Origin: a virus
Direction: 5' to 3' (one strand)
IMG/VR virus record: IMGVR_UViG_3300050821_002772
Coordinates: 1 to 26,232 of that record
DNA length: 26,232 nt
Shown here: in pieces, positions 7,152 through 14,004 of the stretch
How positions within the stretch are numbered: the stretch's first letter is position 1
Layout: the number at the start of each line of letters is the position of its first letter
Notes under the pieces: generated by a model
Told to the model about the DNA's origin: nothing
The model's input: the letters and a program-made list of their open reading frames with translations, nothing else
Databases searched by the model: none
Program-made: the position numbers and the translations under genes

Positions 7152-7488
7152 TTTTTGCTCCGTTTATGAAATTAATAACGCTTTCAAACGTTCCAGCTGG
7201 AAGATTATTAATGTCTAAAAAGCGCTTAAGGCGACTAAAAACTTCATGGGTATCTGGATGTTTTGATATCCAATCTTCTTTAGGAGCTGGAATTTTTAAT
7301 CCTTTAAAATGATATTCCTCATCGTCATCATTAATGAAACAAAAATTATTCATGTTTTTATACATAACTCTTTTGCAATTTGGACCTCCATCTATAGAAA
7401 GAGACCCACACGAACATGTAACGAAATCATGGCCAAATTTGCTCTCAAGAATATCATTACAAAGTTTACATTTAGCTCGGTTTTTCAT
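7141..7488 (-). CDS. Zinc-ribbon protein, MKNRAKC paralogue B
   Basis: A 115-aa protein. I chose the ATG at 7488 rather than one 10 codons upstream. This start gives the same MKNRAKCKLC beginning as its paralogue and has GGAAAG just before it. Residues 1-40 carry CKLCNDILES, DFVTCSCGSLSIDGG and a further Cys, the probable zinc site. The remainder holds DDDEEYHF and a helical tail (FSRLKRFLDINNLPAGTFES). It overlaps both neighbours. The similarity to paralogue C extends over the first ~40 residues, so this looks like a local tandem duplication. Function unknown. Confidence 0.72.
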   Translation of the reverse strand: MKNRAKCKLCNDILESKFGHDFVTCSCGSLSIDGGPNCKRVMYKNMNNFCFINDDDEEYHFKGLKIPAPKEDWISKHPDTHEVFSRLKRFLDINNLPAGTFESVINFINGAKNEE

Positions 7489-7672
7489 CAGGTCTTTCCG
7501 GTCTATTCCAGCATTCAAAATAACAATTTATCACACCATTTTCATTATCTTCTGGCTTGCAATCGCCTTTTGATTCAAGCCATATGTTGCACTCCTTACA
7601 ATATTTAGCATCCCACTTATCGGAATATGAAGAAAAGCAATTACATATTGTACATTTAGCTCTATTTTTCAT
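7472..7672 (-). CDS. Short cysteine-rich protein, MKNRAKC paralogue A
   Basis: A 66-aa protein starting MKNRAKCTICNCF, the same first seven residues as the next two genes. It has further cysteines at KYCKECNIWLESKGDC and YFECWNR. The CxxC...CxxC layout suggests a small zinc ribbon. It is shorter than the other two and diverged after the shared start. Alternatively only the 5' end was copied. An SD (GGAG) lies 8 bases upstream, inside the preceding gene, and its 3' end overlaps paralogue B by 17 bases. Function unknown. Confidence 0.65.
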   Translation of the reverse strand: MKNRAKCTICNCFSSYSDKWDAKYCKECNIWLESKGDCKPEDNENGVINCYFECWNRPERPDEKPS

Positions 7673-7952
7673 CTAAATTCTCCGAAATTTTACTGAAATA
7701 CTTGATATCTTCAACTAGTTCCATTGATGTAGCATAGTAAAACAACGGCGGTTTATTAAAATGAAAGGCTTGAAATATTACGCCATTGGAATCTTTTCCC
7801 CATATTAATTCAAAGACTTTTACGCTCTGAATCTTTTCAATGGGCATCCATTCGTTTTGAGCGGGGGGTTCTGTTTTACCAATGAGTTTCCCCAGAAACA
7901 ATCTGGCTACCAGCCAACGCTTTGTAAATGTCTGGGGTGGTAAATTATTCAT
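7662..7952 (-). CDS. Hypothetical 96-aa protein, first of leftward cluster
   Basis: Begins MNNLPPQTFTKRWLVARLFL and continues with IEKIQSVKVFELIWGKDSNG and a C-terminal ELVEDIKYFSKISENLDEK. The alternating VFELIWG / GVIFQAFHFN segments suggest a small mixed alpha/beta fold, and no family is recognised. The start lies only 22 bases from the proposed terminase start on the opposite strand, so the two genes are divergent with almost no space for promoters. An AGG at short distance is the only SD. It overlaps paralogue A downstream by 11 bases. If the terminase actually starts at 7882, the two would overlap head to head. Confidence 0.6.
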   Translation of the reverse strand: MNNLPPQTFTKRWLVARLFLGKLIGKTEPPAQNEWMPIEKIQSVKVFELIWGKDSNGVIFQAFHFNKPPLFYYATSMELVEDIKYFSKISENLDEK

Positions 7953-7974
7953 TAGTCGCCTATTTTCCCTTTAT

Positions 7975-9264
7975 ATGCAAAAAAACTTCCTTGCTCCCAG
8001 GCAATGGGAATTTATAGCCAATTCAACTAAAAAGATCAATGTAGCTCATGGGTCTGTCCGTTCAGGAAAGACGATGGGCACTCTTTTTAGATTCATGCAG
8101 GCCGTAGATTCATGCCCTGACAGCCAAATATGGATGATCGGGCATAGTTCGTCAACAATCTATCACAATGCTGTGCGCCTATTAATGGAGGCAAACACTC
8201 CGAATAATCCCCTTTCGGTCTTTCAACCGTTTTTGACTTGGCATCCTGGGAAAGCCGAACTTAAATTCCGAAATAAGACGATCTCTACAGTCGGGGCGAA
8301 AGACGAAGGGGCTATCGGGGCTATTCAGGGGAAGACGTTTTCTTTGGCCTATTGCGATGAGATTACGCTTTATCCCGAATCTATCATCGACATGATCCAT
8401 ACGCGGCTGTCTAATCCCCATTCGCAATTGTTTGCTTCATGCAACCCTTCGCATCCTACTCACAAGATCAAGCAATGGATAGACAAGGCACAAGCGGGCG
8501 ATCCCCTATATTATGAGCTGCAATTCACCTTAGATCACAATCCCTATGTAGACGAAGAATATAAACGGATGGTGCGTGAGAGCTTATCGGGTCTGTTCTA
8601 TAAGCGTAATTACCTAGGCATGTGGTGTCTTGCTGAAGGCGCTATCTTCGACTTCTTTGACAGAAAGATTCACGTCGTTAAACGCCCTCCAAGGGCTGCG
8701 GAATATTGGATTGCGGGGATTGACTACGGCGTATCAAATAACTTCGCCTGCGTCCTTATAGGGGTAAATACTGGGCATTCTACGCAACAAGGCGTATCGC
8801 GATGGGTTGAAAAAGAATACATTTGGGATTCTGGCAAGAAAGGCAGACAAAAGACAAATGCTGAATATGCCAAAGACGTTGAAGAATTCCTAGCGCCTTA
8901 CGCTGTTAGAGGGGTCTATATTGATCCTAGCGCTGCATCCTTTAAGGTAGAGCTTAGAAAGAAGGGAATAACCACTATAGACGCGGATAATGACGTTTTA
9001 AATGGCATTACGTTTATGACCTCGGAAATGGCGCAGGGCAATCTATTCGTTTGTGATGAGTGTCATGTCCTTATAGATGAGATCGAGCAATACGTATGGG
9101 ACAGGAAGAAAGCCGAGAAAGGCGAAGATGCGCCTTTAAAGCAGCGGGATCACGCGTTAGATGCGCTTAGGTATAGTGTTTTTACTCATAAAGTTACAAA
9201 ATATCAGCCTTACGCGCATAACCCAAATAAATATATGCAGGATAGGTTTAAGAGTAATTTCTGA
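7975..9264 (+). CDS. terL: Terminase large subunit (packaging ATPase/nuclease)
   Basis: A 429-aa DNA-packaging motor. The ATPase domain has an N-terminal adenine-contact region (LAPRQWEFI, residues 6-14), Walker A HGSVRSGKT (25-33), Walker B SLAYCDE with catalytic Glu129, and a coupling motif FASCNP (153-158). The C-terminal RNase H-like nuclease shows Asp250 in AGIDYG, Asp317 in YIDPSA, and Asp392/Asp396 in RDHALDALRY. The motor binds the portal and pumps DNA into the prohead, then cuts it. I chose ATG 7975 because family members usually begin 5-10 residues before the L.PRQ motif. An in-frame ATG at 7882 would run antisense over the divergent gene. No strong SD is seen at 7975. The motifs are intact. 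Confidence 0.95.
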   Translation: MQKNFLAPRQWEFIANSTKKINVAHGSVRSGKTMGTLFRFMQAVDSCPDSQIWMIGHSSSTIYHNAVRLLMEANTPNNPLSVFQPFLTWHPGKAELKFRNKTISTVGAKDEGAIGAIQGKTFSLAYCDEITLYPESIIDMIHTRLSNPHSQLFASCNPSHPTHKIKQWIDKAQAGDPLYYELQFTLDHNPYVDEEYKRMVRESLSGLFYKRNYLGMWCLAEGAIFDFFDRKIHVVKRPPRAAEYWIAGIDYGVSNNFACVLIGVNTGHSTQQGVSRWVEKEYIWDSGKKGRQKTNAEYAKDVEEFLAPYAVRGVYIDPSAASFKVELRKKGITTIDADNDVLNGITFMTSEMAQGNLFVCDECHVLIDEIEQYVWDRKKAEKGEDAPLKQRDHALDALRYSVFTHKVTKYQPYAHNPNKYMQDRFKSNF

Positions 9265-9286
9265 TACAAAGAAAAGAACTGCGTAA

Positions 9287-9535
9287 TCATAAAGCCATCT
9301 CTTTAAATAGTTTTCTTGCTATGTTTGCCTCTTCTTCATCAACTAATCTACAGTCTGTAAACTCCTCTCCTGGGAGAGGAAGATTTCCCATTACTAAAGA
9401 TACCATCATCTTTGTCTTGTCCCCGGGAAACCCCAAATAATTACAATAATTTATTATTCCAACCAAAAATTCACGTTTATCAGGACAGGATAAATATGCA
9501 TTTTTTAATTCTTGCAGTTCTTCTTTGTGCTCCAC
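9287..9535 (-). CDS. Hypothetical acidic protein, 82 aa
   Basis: Starts with GTG at 9535, with AGGA about 8 bases upstream. It reads VEHKEELQELKNAYLSCPDK then FLVGIINYCNYLGFPGD and ends NIARKLFKEMAL, suggesting a small helical acidic protein. No family is recognised. It is convergent with the terminase gene, ending 22 bases past it, and divergent from the HNH gene at 9650. A clean frame, an SD and protein-like composition support it moderately. Confidence 0.5.
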   Translation of the reverse strand: MEHKEELQELKNAYLSCPDKREFLVGIINYCNYLGFPGDKTKMMVSLVMGNLPLPGEEFTDCRLVDEEEANIARKLFKEMAL

Positions 9536-9580
9536 AAAATCGTCCTAATTGGTTCGATGTATCGATTTTTTCATGTTTTT

Positions 9581-9611
9581 TCGACATGTTTTAAGGATAT
9601 GTCGATTTTTT
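9581..9611 (+). terminator. Terminator-like hairpin before HNH gene
   Basis: TCGACAT (9581-9587) pairs perfectly with ATGTCGA (9599-9605) and is followed directly by TTTTTT. The 7-bp stem has an 11-base loop. It may end rightward transcription from the terminase gene. The motif TCGATTTTTT also occurs at about 9562, so the T-rich context is repeated. Confidence 0.45.
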
Positions 9612-9649
9612 GTTAATTTTTAATCTCTTTTCATATAAATTTAGTGCGT

Positions 9650-9922
9650 ATGAAAAATCATCAACACTATTTTGGTATGAAATTTTATAAACGTCCAGAA
9701 GGTTATTGGTCGTGCACAAATAACGCAAGAATTTACGCTCATCGCTGGGTCTGGATGATGTTCTATGGCGAGATTCCAAAGGGCATGCAGATTCATCATA
9801 TAGATCAGAACAGATCGAATAATGAGGTCACAAATTTGCAGATGCTAGATAAGTCGACTCATATGAAGTATCATTGGAGGAGAAAAAGGTATAATCCGAA
9901 TCAGTTGTATTTTTCGTTTTAA
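9650..9922 (+). CDS. Small HNH endonuclease (HNH_3-like)
   Basis: A 90-aa protein. The core is typical of small phage HNH_3 enzymes: YAHRWVWMMFYGEIP (residues 29-43), then MQIHHIDQNRSNNEVTNLQ (46-64) with the His-His-Ile-Asp metal/catalytic site and conserved Asn residues. A basic tail YHWRRKRY follows. The family cuts or nicks DNA and commonly spreads as a homing gene. I prefer ATG 9650 over an in-frame GTG at 9644. No good SD is present. A TTGTTA/TATAAA pair at 9610-9639 (18-base spacing) might serve as a promoter, but the AT-rich context makes it weak evidence. It is inserted between the terminase and portal genes. Confidence 0.85.
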   Translation: MKNHQHYFGMKFYKRPEGYWSCTNNARIYAHRWVWMMFYGEIPKGMQIHHIDQNRSNNEVTNLQMLDKSTHMKYHWRRKRYNPNQLYFSF

Positions 9923-9990
9923 TTAATATTGAATGAATTAATTTCTTAATATCGATTTTATCGTAGCATTTATAGTATCATAATTCCATT

Positions 9991-10665
9991 ATGACTATAT
10001 GCACAACATGCAATGAGCAACCAGCAAGAGGGAAACTTGGCACTTGTAAGAAGTGTTATTACAAGGAATACCATTTAAAAACATACAAAAAGAAAGACGG
10101 TTCTTGCACTATTTGTGGGTCAAAAGAAGTTACATTAAGAGGCAAATACTGTGACACATGCCGAGAACAATTAGAAAGCCAATGTTGCGATTGTGGAAAA
10201 ATTTTTAAATATGGGGCTAAATACAAACGTTGTACAACTTGTCAATATCATTATTATAAAAATCATAGGCCCGAATTATTTAAAAACTTTTATGAAAAAC
10301 TAAAAATCTCCCAAAAAGAACGAAGACGAATAAAAAAAGGATTGCCTTTAGATCATGACTTTCACAAAGGGCCAAAAGGAGAAGGATATCTCAATAAAAA
10401 GGGATATGTCAGGATGGTCTTCAAACATGCCTCTGGAAAAGGATATGTGCGAATTTACCAGCATGTTTTGGTAATGCAAAAGTATCTAGGGCGCGAATTA
10501 CATGAAAACGAATCCGTTCATCATAAGAATGGAATTCGCAATGACAATCGAATAGAAAATCTTGAGCTTTGGAATAAAGGTCAACCAGCGGGCCAACGCG
10601 TTGAAGATAAGATTAATTGGTGTATTGAGTTTTTAAGACAGTACGGATATAAGGCGGATAAGTAG
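9991..10665 (+). CDS. HNH homing endonuclease with zinc-ribbon N-terminus
   Basis: A 224-aa protein. The N-terminal ~90 residues contain repeated cysteine knuckles (C4/C7, C19/C22, C39/C42, C54/C57, C65-C68, C81/C84), enough for up to three zinc ribbons that would read DNA. A basic linker KERRRIKKGLPLDH follows. The C-terminal nuclease has YQHVLVMQKYLGRELHENE, then SVHHKNGIRNDNRIENLELW with His177/His178 and conserved Asn residues. The last helix is GQRVEDKINWCIEFLRQYGY. The 13176-13712 protein is a clear paralogue. It ends 29 bases before the portal start codon, and the portal gene is itself interrupted by a group I intron without an ORF. This enzyme might therefore drive mobility of that intron or protect the site (inference). 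Confidence 0.9.
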   Translation: MTICTTCNEQPARGKLGTCKKCYYKEYHLKTYKKKDGSCTICGSKEVTLRGKYCDTCREQLESQCCDCGKIFKYGAKYKRCTTCQYHYYKNHRPELFKNFYEKLKISQKERRRIKKGLPLDHDFHKGPKGEGYLNKKGYVRMVFKHASGKGYVRIYQHVLVMQKYLGRELHENESVHHKNGIRNDNRIENLELWNKGQPAGQRVEDKINWCIEFLRQYGYKADK

Positions 10666-10694
10666 CAAATAAATTCTATAGTTTAGGAGGCTAA

Positions 10695-10762
10695 ATGGGT
10701 TTTTACTATCCGCCCTGGAATGCAGAAATTGAGCCGAACCAAGGGAATGTAAGATCGTGGCT
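10695..10762 (+). CDS. Portal protein, exon 1 (codons 1 to 22 plus 2 bases)
   Basis: The true start of the portal gene. AGGAGG lies 5 bases before ATG 10695. The exon encodes MGFYYPPWNAEIEPNQGNVR, then Ser-Trp and the first two bases of codon 23 (CT). Unspliced, reading on meets a stop at once (CTA TAA). The last seven bases, CGTGGCT, pair with GGCCACG at 10772-10778 to form intron helix P1. The final T pairs with G as a U.G wobble, the hallmark of a group I 5' splice site. After splicing the frame continues into the long ORF from about 11066. Without the exon, the downstream ORF lacks any SD of its own. Confidence rests on the P1 helix and frame agreement. Confidence 0.85.
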
Positions 10763-11065
10763 ATAAAGTCTGGCCACGTAATTTGATTGATATGAGACAA
10801 CCTATACTCGAAGTTCCAGCCAATCGAACAATCGAGATGGAATCAATCAAACATCGATTAAAAGTGAGTCGATGTTAAACCTTGGGTAATTGGCTTGGAA
10901 GCCCGACAGGGTGACAAGGGGCAAGCGAAAGCAGCCTGAACGACTAAATCCTAGGGCACCGAATGGTGATGCGATAGTCTGAACACGACGTATAGAAAGA
11001 AAGGTCGTGAGGGAGATTCGAAGAAGTTTCCCCGCCTAGTTAAATCTAGGTCATACAAGTAACAG
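10763..11065 (+). ncRNA. Group I self-splicing intron in the portal gene
   Basis: About 300 bases with no ORF. Helices drawn by eye: P1 (10756-10762 with 10772-10778, U.G at the splice site); P2 (10782-10791 with 10842-10851, 10 bp perfect); a hairpin 10851-10857/10869-10875; P3 (CCTTGGG 10880-10886 with CCTAGGG 10950-10956, two G.U pairs); P5-like (10894-10897/10915-10918 with inner CCC-GACA-GGG); P7 (GACTA 10942-10946 with TAGTC 10975-10979); P8 (CACC-GAAT-GGTG 10957-10968); P9 (CACGAC 10984-10989 with GTCGTG 11004-11009); and P9.2 (CCTAG 11035-11039 with CTAGG 11046-11050). The conserved R-like GAACGACTAAA and S-like GATAGTC sequences are present. The 3' end is uncertain: G11065 and G11059 both preserve the reading frame. 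No convincing P10 was found. Confidence 0.92.
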
Positions 11066-13073
11066 AATGACCCTCTTTTATGCAGGCGCACAGAACTTTG
11101 TAAACCGGTATTTTAATTTTAGCCCGACAACGAGCTACAACAACTACTATTTCAACCTGATCCAGCAGCCAGTTAATATGGTGACGGGATATCAGCGTCA
11201 ACATCGGAAGAACTTTAGCTATGTTCCATCTGAAGGATCAGACGCGCAAACGACCGATCAATATACGCGCCTCATTACTCACATAGCCAATACGAATCAA
11301 ATTCATGAGCAATTCTCTCGCGCATGTGAGCAATCTGCTATCACAGGAATGGTTTTGCTTCAACCCTACTTGGATTTTACCGGAGACGATCCAGCACAGG
11401 GTGAATTAAAGCTAAAGTTATGGGAATACAACTCGTTTTTGTGCGACCCCTATGCCAGGTCATTAACCTTTGAAGACTCACAATTCATCTGGTGTCAAGA
11501 ATATATTTCAAAGCAAGAGGCCGAAGAAAGATTCCCTGGCAAGAAAACTCAAATAATGCCGATGTCTGGCACGCCTCAGCGGTATGGCAATTTCTATTTC
11601 CTTCCTGAAAACTACAACATGGCCCGCAATGATCTAATGGTGCTTAGCTATGTCTGGTATAAATGGAAGCGCAAAAAGAAACGCCTTTATTCCGAAAAAC
11701 GAAATCAATTCTTTGACTTTGCTGGCGGCGACGGTCAAATGGACGCTCTGATCCAAAACATCCCCGATCTTCAGGAAGTAACCGTAGATGTTCCTACATG
11801 GAAGCTAGCTGTTGTTCTAAATGATCAATTGATGTACCAGGGGGATAACCCACTTAAAACAGATGCTTGCCCTTTTGTCCCAGTTCTTTGGAATTACGAG
11901 CCGCATATTAACTATTACGATCTACGTGTGCGAGGCCTTATTCGTACTATGCGTGATCCTCAGTTCTTATTTAATTACAAAGTTATTCAGAACAATGACA
12001 TCGCTGCTGCGACGATTAACGCGGGGTGGAAGCGCAAAGTAGGAGCTGTCGCAAATGAAGACAATCTTAAGAAATCTGGTCAAGGCTGGGATGTCATTAT
12101 TAATGACGGCTATGAGATGACAGATGTCGATAAGATCATTCCTTCTGCCGTCCCTGAATCTGATCTTGCATTGGCTCAGCAAATGGCCGATCTGATCTAC
12201 AACACGTCTGGCATTAACCTTGAGAATTGGTCCGGACAGCAAGACAAGCAGGTATCAAGCTTAACTGTACTATTGAAACAAGCCGCTAATTTAATGGTAT
12301 TCCAGAAGTATTTCGATCAATGGGATTTATCTCTAAAAACACTTGGTAAGAGTCTTATTGACATTGTTCTAAATAATTGGAGCGCGGAAAAGGTATCCAT
12401 GCTCATTAACGAAGAGCCTAGCCCGTATTTCTATTCCAAGGTATTTGCTAAGTATGACTGCATCGTGGAAGAAAGCGATCTGACCCCAACTCAGCAAAGT
12501 CTTCAAGCACAGCAAATGATGGAAATGAACGAACGCTTTGGCAGGGAAATATTCTCCCCAAGTCAAATTATTCCAAAAATGAACATTACCGGTAAGGCAG
12601 AGGTCATTAAAATTTTACAACAACAAGAACAACAGGCACAGGCGGCGCAAGAACACGCAATGCACTTAACCCACGCTATTGAAGAAGCTAAGTTAAAAGA
12701 GTTGTATGCGAAGAGTGCGCTTGCTATTGCTAACGCGAGAGAAAGACATGGCAGGGCAGAAAGCAATATTGGTTTATTCGAAGAACGTTTAAGTATGATA
12801 GGCCGTAATAACGCAATGTCTAATAAGGCTAAAATGGAAGCTCTCGAAAAACTTGTCGACGTAACACACAGATATGGAGAACTAGAAGCTCACCTTAAAA
12901 TGAATGAGATAGACTCTATAGATACGCAAGAACAGACAAAAGAAGATATTGCAAAACAAGATGCAAAAAGAACAAGCCTTTCAAATGATTTTGTTGCCCA
13001 AATGCTTTCAGGAATGGGACAAAATCAAGAAGAAATGCAACAAGAACAAGGCGGACAAGAACAGGGAATGTAA
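11066..13073 (+). CDS. Portal protein, exon 2 (P22-like)
   Basis: Encodes the remaining ~668 residues, for a spliced total of about 691-693 aa, near the 725 aa of P22 gp1. The portal is the 12-subunit ring at the packaging vertex that binds terminase and later the tail adaptor. Visible features are: an N-terminal stretch MTLFYAGAQNFVNRYFNF with YYFNLIQQPVNMVTGYQRQ; a wing/stem region with SFLCDPYARSLTFEDSQFIW, a phrase typical of P22-type portals; a segment VRGLIRTMRDPQFLFNYKV; and a C-terminal glutamine/alanine-rich coiled coil (EQQAQAAQEHAMHL onward) like the helical barrel of P22 portals. The chain ends in a Gln/Gly-rich tail. It is the only long rightward ORF between two paralogous HNH genes. 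The exon start is 11066 or 11060 depending on the 3' splice site. Confidence 0.9.
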
Positions 13074-13086
13074 ATATACTATATTG

Positions 13087-13152
13087 AACATGTCTAGAGC
13101 GACGGCTCGAAAAGCTAATTTCCGATTGGCCTGACATGTTTTTTCAATCGGA
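13087..13152 (+). ncRNA. Interlocking stems after portal: terminator or pseudoknot
   Basis: Stem A pairs AACATGTC (13087-13094) with GACATGTT (13133-13140), followed by a T-run (13139-13144). It encloses a small hairpin GAGC-GACG-GCTC (13097-13108). Stem B pairs TCCGATTG (13121-13128) with CAATCGGA (13145-13152). The 5' arm of B lies in A's loop, and the 3' arm of A lies in B's loop. The two must therefore form a pseudoknot or exclude one another, as in a terminator/antiterminator. It sits just before an HNH gene. Confidence 0.5.
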
Positions 13153-13175
13153 TTAACTGCGGAGGTTATTATTCA

Positions 13176-13712
13176 ATGAATAAAACTATTAAAACTCACA
13201 AATCTTGTATAACATGCGGAAAGCACGATTACAGATATTCTAGAAATATGTGCATGTTGTGTTATTCTCGTGCTTATAAAAAAGAAAATCCAGAAAAGGA
13301 AGCAAAAAGAGCAGCCAAACATCATAGAAGAAGATGGGAAGAAAGAAGAATAAAAAGAGGACTTCCATTAGATCATATTATTATGAAATTATACATAATC
13401 CAAAATGGATACAAACTTCTTTGGATTCCAAACCATCCAAATTCGAAAAAACTTGGTTATATCCAAGAACATCGCCTTGTAATGAGTAATTATCTTAAAA
13501 GGCCACTTTCTAAATATGAAACAGTGCACCATAAAAATGGGGATACTTTAGATAATCGCATAGAAAATCTTGAATTATGGTCATCTCGTCACCCAAAAGG
13601 CCAAAGAGTGGAAGATAAAATTTCCTGGGCTAAAGAATTCTTGAATGAATATGGATACGATGTTATTCAAAGAATAGAAACCAATAAAGAACCAGAAGGT
13701 TCTAGGGAGTAA
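13176..13712 (+). CDS. HNH homing endonuclease, paralogue of 9991-10665
   Basis: A 178-aa protein. It has one N-terminal zinc ribbon (C11/C14 and C26/C29), where the upstream paralogue has several, then a strongly basic helix (KRAAKHHRRRWEERRIKRGL). The HNH_3-type nuclease shows YIQEHRLVMSNYLKRPLSKYE, then TVHHKNGDTLDNRIENLELW (His118/His119), and KGQRVEDKISWAKEFLNEYGY. The last ~80 residues closely follow the 9991-10665 protein, so the two share recent ancestry. An SD (GGAGG) lies about 11 bases upstream. It follows the portal stop by 100 bases of structured RNA and sits before small phage genes, as expected for a free-standing homing gene inserted at a gene boundary. Confidence 0.9.
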   Translation: MNKTIKTHKSCITCGKHDYRYSRNMCMLCYSRAYKKENPEKEAKRAAKHHRRRWEERRIKRGLPLDHIIMKLYIIQNGYKLLWIPNHPNSKKLGYIQEHRLVMSNYLKRPLSKYETVHHKNGDTLDNRIENLELWSSRHPKGQRVEDKISWAKEFLNEYGYDVIQRIETNKEPEGSRE

Positions 13713-13715
13713 ATT

Positions 13716-13931
13716 ATGGCAGGCGGCCAAAAAATTAATGATATGGGCGGATGGCCCCATACCTCAGACATGGCAATGAAGTCTAAAAACAAGCTGAAAG
13801 AATACCATTCGGCTGAAGGTGCAGGTGCAGAAAATGAGTATGAAGATACTGATGCTGCGATAAAAGGTATGCAAGATAAGAATACCTCTAAAGCTAAAGC
13901 GCACAGCACTAAATCAGGCTATAGAAACTAA
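13716..13931 (+). CDS. Hypothetical hydrophilic protein, 71 aa
   Basis: Starts MAGGQKINDMGGWPHTSDMA, followed by a charged KSKNKLKEYHSAEGAG region and an acidic ENEYEDTDAA stretch. The basic, probably disordered tail ends KAHSTKSGYRN. An AGGGAG SD lies 7 bases before the ATG, inside the end of the HNH gene. The composition (few hydrophobics, mixed charge) suggests an intrinsically disordered or small accessory head protein. It is placed between the portal and scaffold genes, but no family is recognised. The start is secure. Confidence 0.65.
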   Translation: MAGGQKINDMGGWPHTSDMAMKSKNKLKEYHSAEGAGAENEYEDTDAAIKGMQDKNTSKAKAHSTKSGYRN

Positions 13932-13932
13932 A

Positions 13933-13998
13933 CCTTTGGAAGCGCTTCGTGCTAGCATACGAGAATCAAAATTGATCCGGCGCTTCCACTTTTAAAGG
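13933..13998 (+). promoter_or_regulatory. Branched RNA leader with SD pairing
   Basis: TGGAAGCGC (13937-13945) pairs perfectly with GCGCTTCCA (13980-13988). Inside are two small hairpins: TCGT/ACGA around 13947-13962, containing the palindrome TGCTAGCA, and ATCA/TGAT around 13965-13976. This gives a three-way junction. In addition CCTTT (13933-13937) can pair with AAAGG (13994-13998), which is part of the SD of the gene at 14005. A structured, possibly regulatory, 5' leader is likely; no known class is recognised. Confidence 0.5.
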
Positions 13999-14004
13999 AG
14001 CATT

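Noticed and set aside
7882-7974. N-terminal extension of the terminase from ATG 7882
   Set aside because: It is antisense to the start of the divergent gene and places 31 unusual residues before the L.PRQ motif, where family members have about 5-10.
10763-11066. tRNA gene or riboswitch between the HNH and portal genes
   Set aside because: No cloverleaf fits. The ordered P1-P9 helices and U.G splice-site pair indicate a group I intron.
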